From positions 3,782,001-3,846,000 of the forward strand of contig NC_085925.1 in the NCBI RefSeq assembly GCF_035222485.1: a stretch of DNA of 64,000 nt, given 5' to 3'. Below the pieces are notes generated by a model. That model saw only the letters and a program-made list of their open reading frames with translations, ran no database searches and had not been told where the DNA came from. The position numbers and the translations under genes are program-made. Shown here piece by piece: positions 35,804 to 47,157 of this stretch (position 1 is the stretch's first letter; the number at the start of each line of letters is the position of its first letter). The DNA is from Podospora pseudoanserina (lineage: Eukaryota; Ascomycota; Sordariomycetes; Sordariales; Podosporaceae).

Positions 35804-38800
35804 ATGACCCTCACCCAGCAGCAAGCTATCCATTTGGTTCAGAGCATTGCCGACGACCATGGCCATCTCGATGAGAAAACACTCGCTACAATGAACGCGG
35901 GCACCCGCTTGAAGGTTGAGAGAGCTTTGCTGGCAAAAGACCAACTTATCGGTCAGAGTGTTATTACGCAAGTATCTTCCCATGGCACATTACTGGAAGG
36001 CGGGGGCTAACCTTATCAACGTTACAGCCTGGCCAGAGAACTGTACTCCAAGGATGTTCGTTTCATCTTTGAACTGCTTCAGAACGCTGACGACAATCAC
36101 TTCAACCATGCGAAATCCAGCGGGCAAGAACCGTATGTCGCTTTCCTTATTTATCACGATAGAATCGTCATCGACTGTAACGAAGATGGCTTCACCGAAG
36201 AAAACCTACGGGCCATCTGTAGTGTCGGTAAGAGCTCGAAGCATGGCGCTCAAGGATACATTGGTGAGAAGGGAATCGGATTCAAGTCCGTCTTCAAGGT
36301 TGCTTGGAAAGTTCATGTTCAGTCGGGACCCTTTTCCTTTTGTTTCATCCACAGACCAGGTGACTCCGGTATGGGCATGATTTCACCGGAGTGGCATCAA
36401 TCCGAGGACTCGACGAGGCCTCCTACCGGCATCACCAGAATGACCTTCACCCTGCACAACAAGCTTGATCAGAAGCTACAGGCAGCCCAACGTCAAAGCA
36501 TCGTGAACGAGTTCAAAGACCTCCAGCCAGCCATGCTGCTGTTCCTAAAGAAGTTGAGACGCATAGAAGTACATCTCTTCGATGTCGAGGGAACCAAGGA
36601 GAGTCATTCTGCAATGTCTCTGTCTGCGCCAGTCGATATATCGAATCGAGCCGTCCTCACAACCACAAAGACAACTCACAATTCTGAGCCCAAGACGTTC
36701 AGTCATCACTACCATGTCACAAAGCTATGGGCAACGGGCCTTGCCAGGAACGAGAACCGCAAATATTCACCAGCAGAGGAGTCCTCGAAAGCTTACTCTC
36801 GGACAAAAGTCGTCCTTGCGTTCCCTTTGACTGACCAGTCCGTACCCATCATCGAGCCTCAGGATATTTTTGCTTTTCTACCGATCCGCAAGATTGGGTT
36901 CAATGTCAGTCCCCCACAGCTGAGCAGGCTCCCAAGTCGATAAGATCTGACCCCGATTTCTACCTACAGTTTCTGATCCATACTGATTTTGTCACAATGG
37001 CAAATCGGGAAGACATTGTCACGAGCTCACAACGTAACAAAGGTTTACGTCAGTATCTAGCTCAGGCCTTCGTTACCGCAGCCGAGCAGATGTGCATGCA
37101 TCCTCAGCTTCAGTTCCAGTGGATGCGATACCTACCTCGTCTATCGGGTAACCATTGGGATTCATTTTGGTCTGAATTCTCTCGAATATTGCAGGGAGAG
37201 ATCACGAAGGTGGATGTGATCATACCTTTTGCGTCGATGACCCCTCGGCCCTTGACTGCTCTTAAACAGTGGCCCTCTAAGATATCGTGGCTGGACCACC
37301 TTGATCGCCCCGTCTTCGAGGACTTGCCTAAAGAGAAGGCGGCATACGTTTCACTTGAGTATCAGGATTCTGACCTGTCTATTCTCAGGGACTACCGGAT
37401 GAAATATCTGTCTTGGGTCGACCTCATTTCAAGAGTCGAGGCTGACCTTAGGAGTCGCTCTTCAAAGATGAAGAGCCCTCAGACGGACGCTAAGTGGCAT
37501 TCGCTGGCTGCCAAACTTCTGAAAAGGGGGCTGAGAAATCTCAAGTACAAGGAGGAAATCAAGGCTCTGGATCTTCTGCCACTCTCTGATGGAAGTTGGA
37601 CAAGCGTTACCAAAAGAGGAAGTGTTTACTTCCCCACGACAACAGAGGGTTTCTCAATACCGGCGGAGCTGGGTCTCAAGTTCATCAAAGCCGATGCCGC
37701 AGTTCAACCTGAAAGGAATGCACTGTTTAAGGCTCTTGGTGTTATCTCTGCGTCATCCGACCTCATTCGATCTTTGGTCATTGGGTTCCAAGCTAAGCAC
37801 AAGTCCTCCTCTCTTGAGACCTCTGTGGACATGCTCCGGTTTCTATATTTGAAACACCCTCCGGATGCATCTTTGGGCGTTTACGATGTGATCTGGGTGA
37901 TATCTTCCAGTTACTTGATTCTTAAGCCGACGGAAAACGACGTTTACTTCGAAGACGAGTCAGATCCCTACGGCCCTGCAGCCCTTGGGCTCGAGGTCAA
38001 CTTTCTTCACCCACATTACCTACAAGAATCCCCGCAAACACCCGAAGACGCCACTCGCGCTGGTGAAGATGCGGCCAAAGGCTGGAGGAATTGGTTGGAA
38101 CAACACATTGGTATTCGAACACGGCTGAGATTAGCAACAAAAGACGTCCCAACTGGGAAACCAGCCTTGTCAGAGGAGATTTTACATGTTGCAGAGCACC
38201 AACCAACTAAATTCATCGGGTTACTTCACTATCTTTGGGAATACGATGGGGAAAGTCTAGCATCCAACGAAACCCTTTGTCGGCACCTGGGTAGCTTGGA
38301 GGTTCTCTGTGAAGGGGGTAGTCGAGAGCCTCTCAAAAACACTATTTTGCCCACCCCAAAGTTGAGGGAATTGTCTCAGCGATATTTGGAGCCATCCCAT
38401 GGCTCCAGATTCTTGCAACTCGAGATTAGCCTGCCCAACACGATAGGCAGCTGGAGCTTCTTGGCCAAATTCAATATCATTATGGATGATGATCTGCTTT
38501 TCTACTTGATCATACTGATGAGTATAGCGTCGAAAGCAGCATCTCTATTGATGAAGCCTACTCGGATCCTGCGGCTATATTCGGCGATTCAAGCCAAGTG
38601 TCTGGCCAGCAATGATATTTCCAAGGCGCTTGAAGATGTGAGGTAAGATTATCATCGTTGACCAGCCCGCAACAACGAACCTGCTGACAAGCCTTTAGGC
38701 GCGTTTTCGCAGATTCTCCTCTCATGTATATTCCTTCTACTCCCGGAGAATTTGGCACCTCTCCGCAATGGGTGGTAGCGACGCGGAGCTGTCTGCTTGA

Positions 38801-41651
38801 TGCGCCAGCCGACATGAGGCATAGGCTACCACTTGACGCATTGTATAGCCAGGCCTTTTCGGATGATGCCAGCAAGTCTTTGTCCACAGTTTTGACTTTT
38901 TTTCGCGAAACTGTCAAAGTTTCATCCTGCGATCATATGGCTTTTGTCCTTGAGTTGCAACACTTGAAGGTTAACAACTGTATGGATATGCCACTCATTC
39001 GAAGCCACTACAAGAGGCTCCGAAAGTGTATTTCATCGAAAGAAGACGATATAGAGGAGATCAGAAAGTGGGTTGCGGACAAAGCGCTGGTATTCTACCA
39101 GCCATGCAATGACGGCGAGCCCACGTGGTACAGCCCAGCTGACTGTGTCTGGTCGACCGAGGCGGGACTCCGCGGTAAGGCCAATCTGCGTGAGCAGTAC
39201 CCTGACTTGAAAGAGTTCTTCGTGGACCTGCTTGGGGTTGACTTGCTCAAAATCAACATGATATACGAGTTGCTCCTGCGACTAGACACCAACAGTCGCG
39301 TCGATTATCAAGAAGCAAAGACGCAACTCCTTGCCTTCAGCAGCCTTCTCCCGATGGCACCAGAAGAATTGTTGGAGACCATGAAGCCGAAGAAGCTTGT
39401 GAGGCAAAACTGCTTGCCAGTTACTTGTCCGGATGTAGGAGAGAAGCTTGTCGGCGCCGCCACCGAGTTCATGATTATTGACCGCCAGGGGCCGATGGCA
39501 GAATTTCGGCACCAGGTGAGGGTGCTGGACTTTGGCATGGAGGAGGTGCATGAACTGCAGGCTTTTATCGAGTGGGCTGATCTTACGGGGCGGTACCTTT
39601 CGAAGATGGTACGAGAGGTGCCTTGTCTTGGGGCTGGGCCAAAGGTTCCCATCGGCAACCCTTTGTTCGATATCAGAAAGAAGGCACATGAGATTTTGAG
39701 GTGAGATTTACCTTCTATATCAACCTTTGACCGAACATTCAGCATACTGACTCCATGTTGTAGGGTGGCCAAGTTCTTTCGCAGTCCACGGTATCAAGAG
39801 GGCAATGGGTGTAAGCTCTATGCGCAGCTGCGTGGGGCGCAGACCTGGGAGACAGACGACATTTCCGCACAGCTTGTCCTGGAAATGGACGGGGAAAGCT
39901 ATGTTGTGCCGCTGGAAAAGAGCGATATGTACATCGCCGAAGAAGGCGAGGAAGGGGAGACCTCTCCACCATCCTGCTTGACGATCTATATCCCGCATGA
40001 CGAGATTGATCAGGATGTGTGCATCCAGCACAAATTGCCTTACATGTTGATGGAGTGGATTATGACGGATCCCGGGACGGGAAAGACGAAGCCGGTGGAT
40101 GGGAGAGCGGTCAGGGTGGTTACGGCAGTTTTGAATGCCAAGTTTGCGTCGTTGCCGCGAATTCTGGAGCGTGAAGGAGTTCATGATGTTGATGTTCCTG
40201 CTTTAGTAGAAGACCTTGATGAAGACGAGGATGAGAGTGTCCCAGAGGCTGAGGAGAATGCTGGTGTCCTCGAAGACGATGTTCAGGAAAGCCTTGGAGA
40301 TGATGAGGAAGGCGATGTATACGAGGGAGATGACGTCTTTGATGGAGTCGAGGGGCTGTCTAATATTGGTCCGGAAGAGGCTGCCAACGTGTTTGAGGGA
40401 GACGACGTCTTTGATGATGTCGAATACTCTGATCATGACGAGATTGCTCAGGACGATTTTGCTGCACACGAAAACGGATTTGCCGATGAGGACGAGTGCG
40501 CTGATGCGGATCAGATGTTGGATGAAGTTGAGCGTGAACTTGATGGTTTGAGCATTGAACCACGCACCCCCCCCAGATCGGTCGCGGTATTATCATCCTC
40601 ACCATCAACACCAGCGGGTCGTGGCATAATCTACACGCCACTTGGAACGGAACCCGAAACACCTCTCAGAGTCCCTGCCAACCCCGGAAATGCGCGCTGG
40701 TCTCCGAGCGGGAATTTTGCGACTCCTCAGACAGGATACTTTCACCCATCCCCAAACTGGAGGTCAGGACCCCGGGAACTAAACTCTACTCCAAGCTCAA
40801 GCACGCAGCAGTATCGGGAACTCTTGAGCCACATGGTATCAGCTGGCCAGCAGTTGCGATTCCCAGACTTCGGCAACCTCGACATATCACCTTTGAGAGG
40901 CCAACTCCCCCCCACCAAAGATACTGCAAACCCTCTCTGGATGTTCTCGACTTGGCAACAGGGTGCCGCCGGTGAGCTCTTTGTAAGTTGACTAGCTGAT
41001 ATCCAACTATATATCGAACTGCGCTGACATTTACTCTCTTATGCGGCTAGATTCTTGAACTTCTCAAGACACTGGAGCCCAAACTGCCAGGTCTCTGCGC
41101 AGAGGTCAACTGGACGAGCAAGCTCCGAGGCCATGTCACCGTCCATCCAACCTATGCCAACCTAGTCGCTTGGTCAGGGTTTAATGAGACATCCGACCTT
41201 GAATATTTCGATTACACTGGCGCTTTCACGACTCTCCTGACCGAAAAGGGGTACCTTCCTCGATCGTCCAACACCAGCGAGCAAGCTGGGAACCCGATGC
41301 AGCCGAAGAAGTACTACATTGAAGTGAAGTGCACATCTCAGGGCTGTGACGAGCCATTTTACATGAGCTCTGACCAGTATAACAAGGTACGTTTCTTTTT
41401 CCTCGGTGTCAACATTATCATTCGGAGGTTCGTGAGAGACAAAGATGTCACACAAACAACTGACATTTTGTTTCCGAAATTAGATGCAGGCAATCTGCGA
41501 CCAGAAAGGCGCTGTGTACATTATCTTTCGAGTGTTCAACCTCTACACTGACAGGATTGATGTCAGGCTGTTTGTGAATCCTTCTGCGCTTGAGAGGCAG
41601 GGGTTGTTGAGGTTCTCGCCGGAGAGGTATAGTGTTAGGGTGACGCCATAG
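35804..41651 (+). CDS. sacsin/NOV-type GHKL ATPase with C-terminal DUF3883 (NOV_C) domain
   Basis: A 1,812-aa protein in seven exons: 35804-35967, 36028-36904, 36970-38642, 38699-39700, 39764-40982, 41051-41386 and 41484-41651. The first intron is GC-AG (GCAAGT...TTACAG). The N-terminal Hsp90/MutL-like ATPase fold shows the N-box ELLQNADDN near residue 70, CNEDGFTEENLRAICSVGKS and GYIGEKGIGFKSVFKV near 135, as in plant NO VEIN and sacsin repeats. The long middle has no recognised domain. An acidic linker at about 1400-1520 contains a duplicated EGDDVFD segment. The C-terminal domain (about 1645-1812) has the nuclease-like core YYIEVKCTSQG near 1734 and MSSDQYNK, as in DUF3883. The family occurs widely in fungi, without an established biochemical role that I know. 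ATP binding is well supported; nuclease activity is inference only. Confidence 0.9.
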
Positions 41652-41903
41652 GATAGGCGGCGACTTTCTCGAGCTGTCTCACAAGGAAACACTTGTCGGA
41701 TCAGCAAGCGGAATTCGGTTGCCGTCCAACCTTCTGGCGATCTTTATTGCCAATTTACAGGAGCCTTCAGTGCTGCAGAGTGGTTTGAACTGGAGATAGT
41801 ATATATAATACACCGGCATGATCAAGCACAAACAAACACACCAAAAAGGAGCAAACAATCTGTGAAGAGAGTAGGTAATATACCTACTCTAGAAGGTAGG
41901 TTG

Positions 41904-41911
41904 AAAAAAAA
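41904..41911 (-). terminator. RNA polymerase III terminator of tRNA-Gly
   Basis: A run of eight T on the minus strand, 13 bases past the tRNA 3' end, the standard Pol III stop. Confidence 0.85.
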
Positions 41912-41924
41912 CCAACGGCGCAAT

Positions 41925-42009
41925 TGCGCGATCCGGGATTCGAACCCGGGTCCCTCGCTTGTCCACATAAGATGGGAAGCGAGGATTCTAACCACTAAAC
42001 TAACCGCGC
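41925..42009 (-). tRNA. tRNA-Gly(CCC) with 13-nt intron
   Basis: An 85-nt gene that folds as a cloverleaf. The acceptor stem GCGCGGT pairs with ATCGCGC (one G-U pair), followed by discriminator A. The anticodon stem is CTCGC/GCGAG, with loop TTCCCA-[intron]-A giving anticodon CCC. The 13-nt intron (TCTTATGTGGACA) sits at the canonical position after base 37. The T arm is CCGGG-TTCGAAT-CCCGG. The internal promoter A box TAGTTTAGTGG and B box GGTTCGAATCC match consensus. The mature length without the intron is 72 nt. Confidence 0.95.
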
Positions 42010-42676
42010 CGTATTTGGTGATTTGAGATGTATATTGGAAGCAAATCTCCACCACATATCCGGCAGCACTTGATGGTCTGGTGGAGTGGCGACATTTAGG
42101 GGTTTAGGGGGTCGCTTTGCAATATAATACAACCACTCATTAGCTGATGGAAGATTTCTGAGTAAGGTGGCTGGTTACACCTTTATGGTCTGGATAGTAT
42201 TATCTCACAACACCGCATTACCATGCCGAGTCTCTGTTGTTGGGTCTATCGACGATAATCTTCGTCGATGATCACTCACCTTTCATCAGCCACATACCCC
42301 ACTCGAGCTTGTAAACAGAAGTACCTGGGGTGCACTAAGTCTTGGGACATGTTTACAAAGGGATGAGCTCAAGATGGTTGAGATATCTGCTTCGATATGT
42401 TCCAACAAAAGAAAAGAGACGTCAAAGTCCGATGTCAAGGAAAAGATAAATAAATACAAGTACAACTCTGAGTCTTATCCTTCATTTTCCTCCCTAACCC
42501 TGCAATTAAGTCCATCCAAGACCCAACGACCACCGTTTTGAATTATCACCTTCACTCAACCAACCTCCACTGCCCGATCTTCGCATAGCAGTGACGGGAT
42601 ATTAGACGCACCATCTCTGTGAAGTCCTCCTATACCCAACCGCGTAAAAACCTCGTTGGGGATCGCAGTGCCAAGC
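42010..42676. other. intergenic stretch downstream of the secreted-protein gene
   Basis: 667 bp between the tRNA 5' end and the stop of the minus-strand small secreted-protein gene. No open frame or RNA feature is supported. Confidence 0.45.
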
Positions 42677-43145
42677 TCAAGCCTCCGCCAAGGTCAGTGA
42701 AGCGATACAGGCGCCGCGCAGGATTGTGTTCTTGATGGCATTACACTCAAGCTGGCGTCGGACCGGGGCTGACCTTCTAGCCTTTTTGCCGAACAAAAGA
42801 CACAAAAAGTCGGTTAATTCACAGTCGTCGTCCTGCTCCTGGCGCTTGATGCTGACACCCCCCACGGATGTGGTCACGACGGAGGAGTTGGGATCGATGT
42901 TGAGATCCTCGCACTCCCCACTGGACACACAGCCCACGGGGTCAATGAGGCACAGAGCAATGCATGGATCGACGACCTGGGTGGTCACCTGGCGTTCGGA
43001 TTTCAAATGGCTGGGTGTTGCCGCTCTGGGGGAGGCAGGAGCAGCAATGGCTGTGCCAACGAGGGCGATGGTGGATACAAAAGCGAACTGATAATGGTTA
43101 GGTAGCTGGTTCCTTGAGAGTGGTTGAAGGGGGTATTACCTTCAT
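42677..43145 (-). CDS. small secreted Cys-containing protein (effector-like)
   Basis: No family recognised. Exon 1 is only ATG-AAG (43140-43145); the intron is 43088-43139 (GTAATA...TATCAG); exon 2 is 42677-43087. The product is 138 aa. The splice builds a clean signal peptide, MKFAFVSTIALVGTAIAAPA, which the unspliced frame lacks. The mature part has cysteine pairs (CIALC, GCVSSGEC, CELTDFLC, LECNAIKN, GACIAS) and several dibasic sites (KR, RR) that a Kex2-type protease could cut. It is one of three genes between 42.6 and 50.5 kb with the same ATG-AAG-intron layout; the mature parts are not obviously homologous. The secreted call is firm; any role in interaction or defence is speculation. 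Confidence 0.8.
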
Positions 43146-43468
43146 GTTGACGGTTTTCGTGTCAGTGTCTTTGGGTGTAACAGGTGGTTTTGATGTGCTA
43201 CGTGCCAAAGGGAGGTGTTGCTGGAGATGAACTCAAATGATGGGGAGAAAACTGGTGAGTGGTGTGTCTGGTTGGGCTGCTGCGAGGAGGGGAGAACAAG
43301 CTGCTTTTATCCCTCATCTTTGAGAATCAAGCCAGCAAGGTAGGTAGACACAGTGTTGCCGTAAGATCTTCAGTCTTCCAGCGTCGTGACCACGGACTAC
43401 GGACTACGGTGATTGCCAGGGTCAGTCCGGAGTAACTTTCTTTTGCAGAACTGCAAGTTTGTGCTGTG
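43146..43468. promoter_or_regulatory. upstream region of the small secreted-protein gene
   Basis: 323 bp upstream of the minus-strand ATG at 43145. A near-perfect tandem GGACTACGGACTACGG lies at about 43394-43409. There is no coding content. Confidence 0.35.
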
Positions 43469-43940
43469 ATGTCTCAGTCAGCTAAAGATGATCATCACAA
43501 TCACAACCCGAACACTGAAGCTTGTTTCTACTTCGCCGAGAGGGTCTGACCGCGGACCCATCTGACGCGACGGAAATTGCAAGAGCTGAGAAGTTTTCGC
43601 GTCAGTTTCGGGATGAACTTATACTCTGTTCTGGCGCTTCGATCAACCATCACACAGCGTTCGCCATGATCGACAGGAAAAATGAAGGTGTGTTCCTGTG
43701 CTCCCCCGGCTACCCATGTCTGCAACAAGAAAGTGCTGACCAAAACTTTTAGCCTGGCATCCTTACCACCGCTTCTCTATCGACGACGGGCCTGGACATC
43801 AGCGGCGCCATCATCGCCTCCGACACTCACTACCGCGACGGGAGGTAGTCTTGTCCAACCTCACTCGAATCAGAGAGACGTGTTTCACTTTCGGCGTCCA
43901 CGAACAATATTGGTGGTATCTTTGGCAGGTTGGATATTAG
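43469..43940 (+). pseudogene. decayed protein-coding remnant, family unknown
   Basis: Coding-like segments occur one after another on the plus strand in changing frames: an ATG-led stretch with TEACFYFAERV, then DPSDATEIARAEKFSRQFRD and ASINHHTAFAMIDRK, then GLDISGAIIASDTHYRDGR, and finally CFTFGVHEQYWWYLWQ. A plausible intron may separate the second and third. Because at least two frame changes cannot be explained by splice sites I can find, I read this as a broken gene rather than a live one. I do not recognise the family. Confidence is low because short segments can look coding by chance in GC-rich DNA. Confidence 0.35.
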
Positions 43941-44315
43941 TTTGCGGCGAAGAAAATGGAGGGAAATGGGAATCGCGTTCAGGAAGGTTAAGGGGATAGA
44001 GATGACACTGGCGGGGGGACATCGTCTGAACGACAAGCGTGTATCTACGTCTCTGCTTAAATGATAATTGGACAGGGAAAACTCTCGATTGGTACAGGAA
44101 TGCATCATGCACCAAGCACAGTGTTTGAATGAGGTCTTGCGAATAGCTTCGCCGCTCACCAAAGAGGGGCTTGCCATTTCCGACCAATCGTGTGTGTGCA
44201 TTTGGCGCGTAGGCAAGCATAAGAGGCAACCAACCATTCCTAGTCACACATAAAGAGACAACATTTGAGCTCTCTCTTCTTCTCTTCATACAGAAATCGT
44301 TCTCCAAACAAGACA

Positions 44316-45140
44316 ATGCCCTCATCAAGTCCCGCAATCAACTTCCCCCCGCTCCAAACCCACACTTACCAACACCCACACACCCACACCCTGATCTTCC
44401 TCCACGGGCGCGGTGACAAAGTCCCTTCCTTTCTCACCGCCCTCTCGGCATGGGAGTCCTCCACCGCCCTGACGCTCCGAACTGCCTTCCCCACCTTCCG
44501 CCTGGTCTTCCCTCAAGCACCCCTCCGCCCCGTCGCAGCAGCCGCCGCAAAGGGCGAAAGACTTGAATGGAACCAGTGGTTTGACGTCTGGAACACCAAC
44601 GACTTTTCCGACAATGAAGAGCTCCAAGCTGAGGGGCTGAGAGAATCGGTCAGTGGCATCAGGGCAATGATCAACGAAGAAGCCGAGATGCTTGGAGGTC
44701 GATACGACAGGATTTTGGTAGCGGGGATCAGTATGGGGGGTGCGACGTTGATTCACACATTGTTCAACCTCGAGAAGCCGATCGGTGCCTTCTTGGGATT
44801 TTGCTGCCGATGCCCATTTTCTGGGTCGAAGAAGACGCTGGAGCAGATGAGAGCTGTGCTGGGACTGCCTGGGACGCCACAGGGGAATGAAGTGCTGAGG
44901 AAGACGCCGATTTTGTTGGAGCATTGTATCGACGATCCGCTTGTTAGGATTGAGAGTGGGAGGAACTTGAGGGAGGTGCTGCTGAATTTTGGGGCAGAGA
45001 GATTGGAGTGGAAGGAGTATGGGACTGGAGGACACTGGTTCAAGGCGCCGGATGGGATGGATGATGTTATTTCGTTTGTGCAAAACGTCTTGGAGGTGGT
45101 AGACAGCGGAAGCGGCAAAGATGTTGATATGGACATTTAG
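44316..45140 (+). CDS. acyl-protein thioesterase / phospholipase-carboxylesterase family hydrolase
   Basis: Alpha/beta hydrolase of the APT1-like family (Abhydrolase_2), whose members remove acyl groups from proteins or hydrolyse lysophospholipids. Single exon, 274 aa, ATG at 44316. The oxyanion region is LIFLHGRGDKVPSF near residue 30. The nucleophile elbow is VAGISMGGATLIH with Ser near 141. The acid is in HCIDDPLVRIESG near 207, and the His in GTGGHWFKAPDGMDD near 241. Unlike canonical APT1 (about 230 aa), it carries extra residues at both ends. The substrate is not predictable from sequence; fungal genomes hold several such paralogues. Confidence 0.87.
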   Translation: MPSSSPAINFPPLQTHTYQHPHTHTLIFLHGRGDKVPSFLTALSAWESSTALTLRTAFPTFRLVFPQAPLRPVAAAAAKGERLEWNQWFDVWNTNDFSDNEELQAEGLRESVSGIRAMINEEAEMLGGRYDRILVAGISMGGATLIHTLFNLEKPIGAFLGFCCRCPFSGSKKTLEQMRAVLGLPGTPQGNEVLRKTPILLEHCIDDPLVRIESGRNLREVLLNFGAERLEWKEYGTGGHWFKAPDGMDDVISFVQNVLEVVDSGSGKDVDMDI

Positions 45141-45222
45141 TAGATTAGAAAACTTGAGTTAGATTGGATACCTAGGTAAATACGAAAAATTCACTGCCGG
45201 AGACTGCTTTCTCTTTAACCCA

Positions 45223-46297
45223 TCATCTGTCTGACCCAATACTTCCACGACTCACCGGTGAAGAACTCGTGCCCGCAACTTCACTCGACTCGAGAATAGG
45301 AGAATCAGCTGTGGTCTCACTGCCCACCATCTCACTCCCTGAAAGAGTGGGCGAATCAGCCACCGTTTTGCCCTCTTCTGAGGATCCCTCATCAAACCCA
45401 TCGCCATCTTTTACATCCATAATCTCCTGTGCAGATGCCCCCACTGGCAATTCATGCGGCCCCAAATCTTTCACACCTCTCCAGTCTTCCATCTCTTGCC
45501 GTGGCAACGTCGATATCCGGGCACTCATCTCTCCCTTCTCCCAAGTCGAAGTCTTGGATAGCGTGTCTCCCTCTTTGAAGACGGATAGGGTTGCCTTCTT
45601 TTGCTTCCGCCGCTTGCGCAAGTGAAAATAGAGATATATAAGCCCTGCCACCAGAAGAATGGCCGAGAAAATTGGGATGACGATGATGGTAACTGTTGTT
45701 GTTAGAGAGAGAGAGGGTGGACCAGGTAGTGGAGTTGGTGTGGGGGGTGTGGTCGGTCCAGCTGAGGCGGGCGAGGAGACTGGGCCTGGTGAAGGCATTA
45801 GTATCTTTTTGGCCCGTGTGAAGTGGGATTGTGATCCTACTTCTCACCACGGAGCTGACTCGTATAACAAGTGTGCTTGTTTCTACTGCAAGCTTGGAGG
45901 TCACGGCGATCTCCGTAGTTGATGTCGAAGTGAATGAACTCGTCGCTACAGGTGGTTCTGTTACCAAGACTGTGGTGGTGATCTGGGTAGTCGTCGAGCT
46001 TTTAATGCTTGTGGTGGTTGTTATGACGGATCTTGTCGAGGTTGAGGACGTCCTTGGCGCACTCTGAATGGGAATACTGTCGCAGTACTCAACGTATTCC
46101 CTAAATGCTGGCTGCAGATAAAACTTGTTGGCATTAGTCCAGTCATCACCTTCCTTGCCCTGGTGCAAAATGCATGTCCTGCAAGCAGCAAAGTCTTTGG
46201 TGAATACAGAGTCCGTTCTGCATAGTTCAGGCGTCTTTCGATACTTCTGAGTCTCTTCGTATGCTCTGTCTGTGCACTTGTCAGCGTCACTCACCAA
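45223..46297 (-). CDS. single-pass Ser/Thr-rich surface glycoprotein, 5' exon unresolved
   Basis: Likely type I membrane protein; no exact family known. Recognised exons are about 45841-46297 and 45223-45785, joined by an intron at 45786-45840 (GTAGGA...CACCAG, TACTAAT-like branch site). The ectodomain has paired cysteines (DKCTDRAYEE, ELCRTDSVF, AACRTCILHQG, EYCDSIP), then about 90 residues very rich in Ser/Thr, probably O-glycosylated. The membrane helix is TIIVIPIFSAILLVAGLIYL, followed by the stop-transfer stretch RKRRKQKK and an acidic cytoplasmic tail of about 150 residues. The frame at 46297 opens without an ATG, so a first exon carrying the signal peptide must lie upstream. I could not place it; the acceptor may be at about 46302. 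Confidence 0.75.
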
Positions 46298-47157
46298 GAC
46301 TATATTTCAAGCATATGGGCAACAAACAACACCCTGATCGACAAAGCTCAGGGACAAAACTGGTATCGATGTGTTCGGAACTTTGATCCGGGTTCTGGGG
46401 AGCCATAGTGAACGTCTAGGACCAAGGTTGGGTGTTTGAATCCAACAGAGAAGAAAACTAAAACATTCCACTGATTCACCTACATCGCGGGGGTCATTTG
46501 CATTTTGTGTTCTTGACGCAACCCTTACTGTGCCGTACTGAGTTCTTGTATTTTACCCTTCACTACGATTTGATTGTTTGGAGTCTGCGGTCTGATTGCT
46601 CCAAGGCGCCTCATGGTCACCGGCCCTCACGTCGGCCCTCGTCCGACAACTGCCGCAGACAATCAAGAATGAGCAGCCAATAGAGATCTAGGCCTTCCAA
46701 ATGGTCTGCTAATTAATTAAGCAAACATACTAGCGGTCATCTGGGGTTTGCAACACATCTTAACATAACGGTTCATCGGGGACACCAGATGGTGTTAAAG
46801 ATAACCTGGAAGTTTCTCAGACTTGATGAAAAAGAAAAGATACCATGGGCTACCTATCCAGACCAAATCAATTGACATTTTGAAACATATGTCACAGATG
46901 AGCGCTTTCATCAAACCATTGATCTGTAAGAACGGAGGTCTAATCTCTGCAAGGTGATGGGGCCTACATGTACCAGGCCAGGCAAGACCTCAAACCTTGG
47001 GTGGGCGTTCCACAGCCACCTCCATCCCAACTAACAGGTAGATCCGTCGATCCTCCCAATGCAGGAGAGAAGAAACCCCACTTTATGTTGCTTTTTTGGA
47101 AAACATGAACAAGTAATGCACAAAAGACTACGTGTACAAGACCTTATGTGCTCGCTA
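46298..47157. other. intergenic stretch with possible missing first exon
   Basis: 860 bp. It probably contains the unplaced 5' exon and promoter of the surface-protein gene, and the 3' region of the orphan gene. No intact frame with a signal peptide was found. Confidence 0.4.
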
